DNA of 15,900 bases from Anaerobutyricum faecale. GTDB taxonomy: Bacteria > Bacillota > Clostridia > Lachnospirales > Lachnospiraceae. A model generated the notes under the pieces. The model ran no database searches and had not been told where the DNA came from. It saw only the letters and a program-made list of their open reading frames with translations. The stretch is taken from the NCBI GenBank assembly GCA_019119645.1, contig DWWR01000054.1, positions 1-15,900 on the forward strand. The letters are read 5' to 3'. Made by a program: the position numbers and the translations under genes. Of the stretch, positions 13,211 through 15,900 are shown piece after piece (positions within the stretch are counted from its first letter, which is position 1; each line of letters starts with the position of its first letter).

Positions 13211-13409
13211 TTTCTATGCACGTAGAATACATTTGGAGAAGACAAGCCATTGATATGGTTGGACGACGACTGTGAGCGCAGGCGTCCAAATTATATCGAT
13301 GAAATACAGTCAAATACCAGCCTGCCGAAGTGGAGGAGGAGAACTTTTATCAATGCCTTGTCTTCTTTCAAAATAGATTACCGTGTATCATAAAGAAATT
13401 TACAAATTT
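13206..13409. repeat. Stem-loop segment 3
   Basis: Bounded by GTAAATTTCT / AGAAATTTAC, continued inwards by ATGCACG (13217-13223 region) with CGTGTAT (13382-13388), then a 17-position helix around GAAGACAAG (from about 13238) and CTTGTCTTC (to about 13366) with one mismatch, and an internal hairpin TTGGACG (13259-13265) with CGTCCAA (13283-13289). It forms a long imperfect stem ending close to a T-run, so on the + strand it could also act as a terminator. Confidence 0.75.
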
Positions 13410-13411
13410 TT

Positions 13412-13993
13412 TTACTCTTCCTCCAATAATTCCACTTCCCCGGAACGGGTATGATAGTAAGCTCCCACGATTTTCAGGCTTCCGTCTTTGATGGAAGGTT
13501 GAAGCAGGGGGCTTTTTTTGATGCGCTCCATACTGTGGAGAATGTTCTTTTTCTCGCAGCAGACAGGGTCGGTTTCCGCACCGATGGCCTTTTTGATCTC
13601 GTCGGTGATATGTATGATGGAGTCATGGCCGGCATCGTGAATAGCCGCATCTACGGCACCGCAGCGGCTGTGTCCCATCACCATGATCAGTTTTACTCCA
13701 AGATGTCCCGCGGCGTATTCGATGCTGCCCAGCTCGAAATCACCGATAACGTTGCCTGCCACCCGGATGGTGAAGATTTCGCCGATGCCTACCATGAAGA
13801 TCTTCTCCGGGATGACCCGGGAATCTGAGCAGGCAATGACGATAGCGTAAGGTTTCTGTCCATACTCATGGGTGAGGATCCGGATTTCCTCGGAGATATC
13901 TCCCTTTCCCTCTTTTGCGATGAGATATTCTTTATTTCCTGCCATAAGGCGGTTTAACGCAGTTTTGCAGTCTGTTACATTAATATGTTCCAT
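13412..13993 (-). CDS. Beta-class carbonic anhydrase
   Basis: Protein of 193 residues that interconverts CO2 and bicarbonate in the cytoplasm. The zinc ligands and catalytic pair are visible: ACSDSR with Cys 55, Asp 57 and Arg 59, and GHSRCG with His 108 and Cys 111. VAGNV and GSIEYAAGHLGVKLIMVMGH between them are typical of the class. The length fits short bacterial beta enzymes. On the reverse strand AGGA lies about 10 bases before the ATG at 13991-13993. It is the only - strand gene in the window. It converges on the methyltransferase operon across the structured region, and its stop (13412-13414) overlaps the T-run at the end of that region. It is divergent from the decayed sigma factor gene. 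A clear promoter was not found. Confidence 0.95.
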   Translation of the reverse strand: MEHINVTDCKTALNRLMAGNKEYLIAKEGKGDISEEIRILTHEYGQKPYAIVIACSDSRVIPEKIFMVGIGEIFTIRVAGNVIGDFELGSIEYAAGHLGVKLIMVMGHSRCGAVDAAIHDAGHDSIIHITDEIKKAIGAETDPVCCEKKNILHSMERIKKSPLLQPSIKDGSLKIVGAYYHTRSGEVELLEEE

Positions 13994-14117
13994 ATTCTTT
14001 TGTTCCTTTCCGTCCGTTTGTTACATTTTATCACAGAAAACGACAAAAAGGCAGGATCTATTTACTTCATAAAACCTTTTCCAATTCTCGGGCCAGATGT
14101 GCAATAAACTAACATAG

Positions 14118-14138
14118 CCATTCCGTCTGTTGGAATGG
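14118..14138. repeat. Small hairpin between carbonic anhydrase and the sigma gene
   Basis: CCATTCC (14118-14124) pairs with GGAATGG (14132-14138) around a 7-base loop. It lies in the divergent intergenic region (13994-14232) and could be an operator; no T-run follows. The rest of this region is AT-rich with no gene and no promoter I would defend. Confidence 0.5.
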
Positions 14139-14232
14139 ATTATCTTGTCAAAAAAATGGTAATTTTCCACGAAAAAATATGTCTTTATATATGAAAGGGT
14201 TTATAACTATATTGCAAATGGGGAGAAAAACA

Positions 14233-14736
14233 ATGAAAGATGTACAAATCATTGAGCTATTCTGGCAGCGGGACGAGACTGCATTGACGGAAGTTGAAAA
14301 CAAATACGCCAATTACTGCTTTGCAATCGTATGGAAAATACTTATGAACAGGGAAGATTCCGAAGAATGTGTCAATAATACCTGGCTGGCGGCGTGGAGC
14401 ACGATTCCGCCAAAACGGCCGTCTATTCTTTCGAATTTTTTGGGACGCATCACGAGAAAATTTGCCATAAGCAATCTCAGAAAAAATACACGGACAAAAG
14501 GCCGGATATGCATATGACTAATTTGGATAATATTCTCAGGGAGGTAGAGGTTCTGAACCAGCAGACCGCCCATTCTCTGGAACTTACAGAATCAGAAGAA
14601 GAGCTTGTCATGCTTTTGAACAGATTTTTAGAGACGCTGAAAGAGCGGGACAGAGATATTTTTTTACGAAGATACTGGCACATGGATGCCATGGCAGAAC
14701 TGGCAAAACGGCACAATTTTTCTGAAAGCGCTGTCA
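14233..14736 (+). pseudogene. Decayed ECF-like sigma-70 family factor
   Basis: The start, ATG 14233 after GGGGAG (14220-14225), encodes a region 2-like domain of a small sigma factor: EEKYxxYC-like VENKYANYCF, EDSEECVNNTWLAAWSTIPPKRPS and FLGRITRKFAISNLRK. This frame stops at 14515-14517. The expected continuation, including region 4 (LNRFLETLKERDRDIFLRRYWHMDAMAELAKRHNFSESAV), is found in the -1 frame, so one base has been lost (or two gained) between about 14481 and 14515. The region 4 helix-turn-helix is then cut at SESAV, where sequence becomes the middle of feoB. So the gene has both a frameshift and a missing 3' end, and is very unlikely to give a working sigma factor. An intact relative would have about 165-185 residues. 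Confidence 0.8.
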
Positions 14737-15900
14737 GAGAATCCGGATGTGATTATTGATCTGGTAGATGCTACAAATATCGAGCGCAACCTTTATCTGA
14801 CAACCCAGCTGATAGAGACAGGGGTGCCGGTGGTCATTGCCCTTAATGTGGCGGATCTGATTTTGCCAAAAAAGGCATGAAGATTGATACAGAGCATCTC
14901 TCTCGACTGCTGGGCTGTCCGGTCATTGATATGTCTGCGCTGAAACAGACCGGTCTCGATGAGCTGGTGGACGAGGCTGTGAAAGTGGCAAAAGAGAAAG
15001 AGGCAAAACTGCCGAAAGAGATTTTTTCAAAGGAAATGGAGAGTACGGTTTTGGAAGTGAAGAAGTTTCTACCTGCTACCATACCGGAGAATAAGATGAG
15101 ATGGTATGCCGTTATATTCTTTGAAAGTGATAGCAAGGTAGTGGAAAATGTAAAACTTCCTGTATCATCCGTTTCATCCATTGCCGATTTGAGAAAAAAG
15201 ATGGAGGAAAGCTATGAGGATGACATGGAAAGTATTGTGACCGATGAGCGTTATCAATACATTCAGAAAGTCGTGGAGATGACAGTGCAGAAAGGAAAAG
15301 AGCGGCTCACCACATCTGACCGAATTGACCGGATTGTGACAAACCGTATCCTGGGTATCCCGATTTTTATTGCGGTCATGTGGCTGGTATATTACATATC
15401 TGTGACAGTGATAGGTACCTGGGTGACAGACTGGACAAACGATGTGTTTGTTGTGGCGATTCAGGATGGCGCCAGCGGTTTCCTGGGAATGCTGGGAGCC
15501 GGGGATATGGTAACGGGACGCATTATCGGCGGACTGAGAGCCGTACTGGGATTTGTTCCGTAGATGGCCGTTTTATTCCTGTTTCTGTCCGTTCTTGAAG
15601 ACTGCGTCTATATGGTGCGTATCACCTTTGTTATGAATCGAATATTCCGTTATTTCGGACTGTCGGGAAACAGTTTTATTCCGATTCTGATTTCTTCAGG
15701 ATGCGGCGTGCCGGAAATCATGGCTTCCAAAACCATCGAGCAGGATAATGACAGAAGGCTGACCATTATGACGGCCACCTTCATTCCCTGCGGCGCGAAG
15801 CTGCCGGTTATCGCCCTGATGGGCGGCGTCATGGCCAGCTATGCGACAGGAAGCTACGAAGCGGGCGGCGTGATCGCACCTGCGATGTACTTTATCGGCA
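14737..15900 (+). pseudogene. feoB: Ferrous iron transporter FeoB, 5'-deleted and broken, runs past the window
   Basis: FeoB is a membrane Fe(II) transporter with an N-terminal GTPase domain. The remnant begins abruptly at ENPDVIIDLVDATN, inside the G domain, so the P-loop (G1), G2 and the DxxG of G3 are missing. NVAD (G4) and SAL (G5) remain. The frame then shifts by -1 at a six-A run (14868-14873) before KKGMKIDTEHLSRLLGCPVI. Membrane-domain sequence follows (LTTSDRIDRIVTNRILGIPIF, YYISVTVIGTWVTDWTND) until TAG at 15561-15563 in GFVP*, where relatives have Gln. The homology continues in the same frame to 15900. Changes at positions normally conserved, such as GCGVPEIM for GCGVPGIM, also suggest decay. 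Upstream feoA is absent. Confidence 0.88.

Larger units (their letters stand above)
12886..13411. other. Gene-free region of three nested stem-loop segments with four alternating core repeats
   Basis: This 526-base stretch has no convincing gene. Four copies of a TTGTAAA/TTTACAA core lie at about 12894, 13092, 13201 and 13399, alternating in orientation. Flanks next to each core are complementary to the neighbour: site 1 TTGTAAAGATGG (12894-12905) with site 2 CCATCTTTACAA (13087-13098); site 2 TTTACAAGAATC (13092-13103) with site 3 GATTCTTGTAAA (13199-13210); site 3 GTAAATTTCT (13206-13215) with site 4 AGAAATTTAC (13394-13403). Sites 1 and 4 also pair: AAATTTGTAAA (12890-12900) with TTTACAAATTT (13399-13409). 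Inside segment 1, AGACAATGACGT pairs with ACGTCATTTGTCT and CATACAG with CTGTATG. Inside segment 3, GAAGACAAG...ATTGAT pairs with ATCAAT...CTTGTCTTC. A run of seven T (13407-13413) follows site 4. It may be a structured RNA, or several small mobile elements. Confidence 0.8.

Noticed and set aside
13068..13313. 81-codon open frame on the - strand in the structured region
   Set aside because: It crosses two stem-loop boundaries, has no clear start signal or family resemblance, and its length is expected by chance. It could be a remnant, but I cannot support it.
12886..13411. Retron, CRISPR array, group I/II intron or known large RNA
   Set aside because: No reverse transcriptase, Cas or intron protein is nearby, there are no regular spacers, and I could not recognise intron core or domain V sequence. 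An uncommon RNA family cannot be excluded by eye.
14145..14173. TTGTCA as -35 box for the sigma gene
   Set aside because: No acceptable -10 box is found at the right distance.
14179..14232. Upstream extension of the sigma factor start
   Set aside because: The ATG at 14233 has a good ribosome binding site, and residues before it do not resemble sigma factors.

Overview
The window looks like a stretch of chromosome from a Gram-positive anaerobe of the class Clostridia, most likely family Lachnospiraceae. This is an inference from several things: purine-rich AGGAGG-type ribosome binding sites, moderate G+C content, a T-box leader in front of prolyl-tRNA synthetase, a thioredoxin/thioredoxin-reductase pair next to prmA, a compact sigma factor of the kind common in gut Clostridia, and a feoB remnant. 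Most genes are on the + strand; only the carbonic anhydrase is on the - strand.

Region 1 (1-6382) is housekeeping and stress-related. It holds the end of dnaK, then dnaJ, a single-chain ABC exporter with its own promoter, thioredoxin, thioredoxin reductase, and prmA (ribosomal protein L11 methyltransferase). DnaK and DnaJ fold proteins, and the thioredoxin pair keeps protein thiols reduced using NADPH.

Region 2 (6383-8633) looks accessory. It holds a 527-residue AAA-type ATPase with a C-terminal PD-(D/E)XK nuclease-like domain, followed 3 bases later by a small P-loop protein whose Walker A lysine is replaced by threonine. The start of the ATPase gene has a signal that could hide its ribosome binding site only on read-through transcripts.

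Region 3 (8634-10890) is proS under a strong promoter and a proline-type T-box leader with a clear terminator. An extra structured stretch of about 165 bases lies between that terminator and the proS start. A good terminator follows proS.

Region 4 (10891-12885) begins with a 95-base imperfect palindrome, then a promoter and six tandem 7-base repeats in the leader of a three-gene operon: a GPP34-like protein, a short MerR-type regulator and a SAM-dependent methyltransferase.

Region 5 (12886-13411) is the most unusual part. It is 526 bases with no convincing gene, built from three adjacent stem-loop segments bounded by four alternately oriented copies of one core (TTGTAAA). Each boundary can pair with either neighbour, and the outermost two pair with each other, so the region could switch between two folds as RNA or DNA. 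It lies between convergent genes and ends in a run of seven T.

Region 6 (13412-15900) has a beta-carbonic anhydrase (- strand), then a decayed junction. An ECF-like sigma factor gene is frameshifted and runs directly into the middle of the feoB GTPase domain. The feoB remnant carries a frameshift, an in-frame TAG and several changes at conserved positions, and continues past the window. The junction is best read as a deletion scar that removed the end of the sigma gene and the start of feoB.
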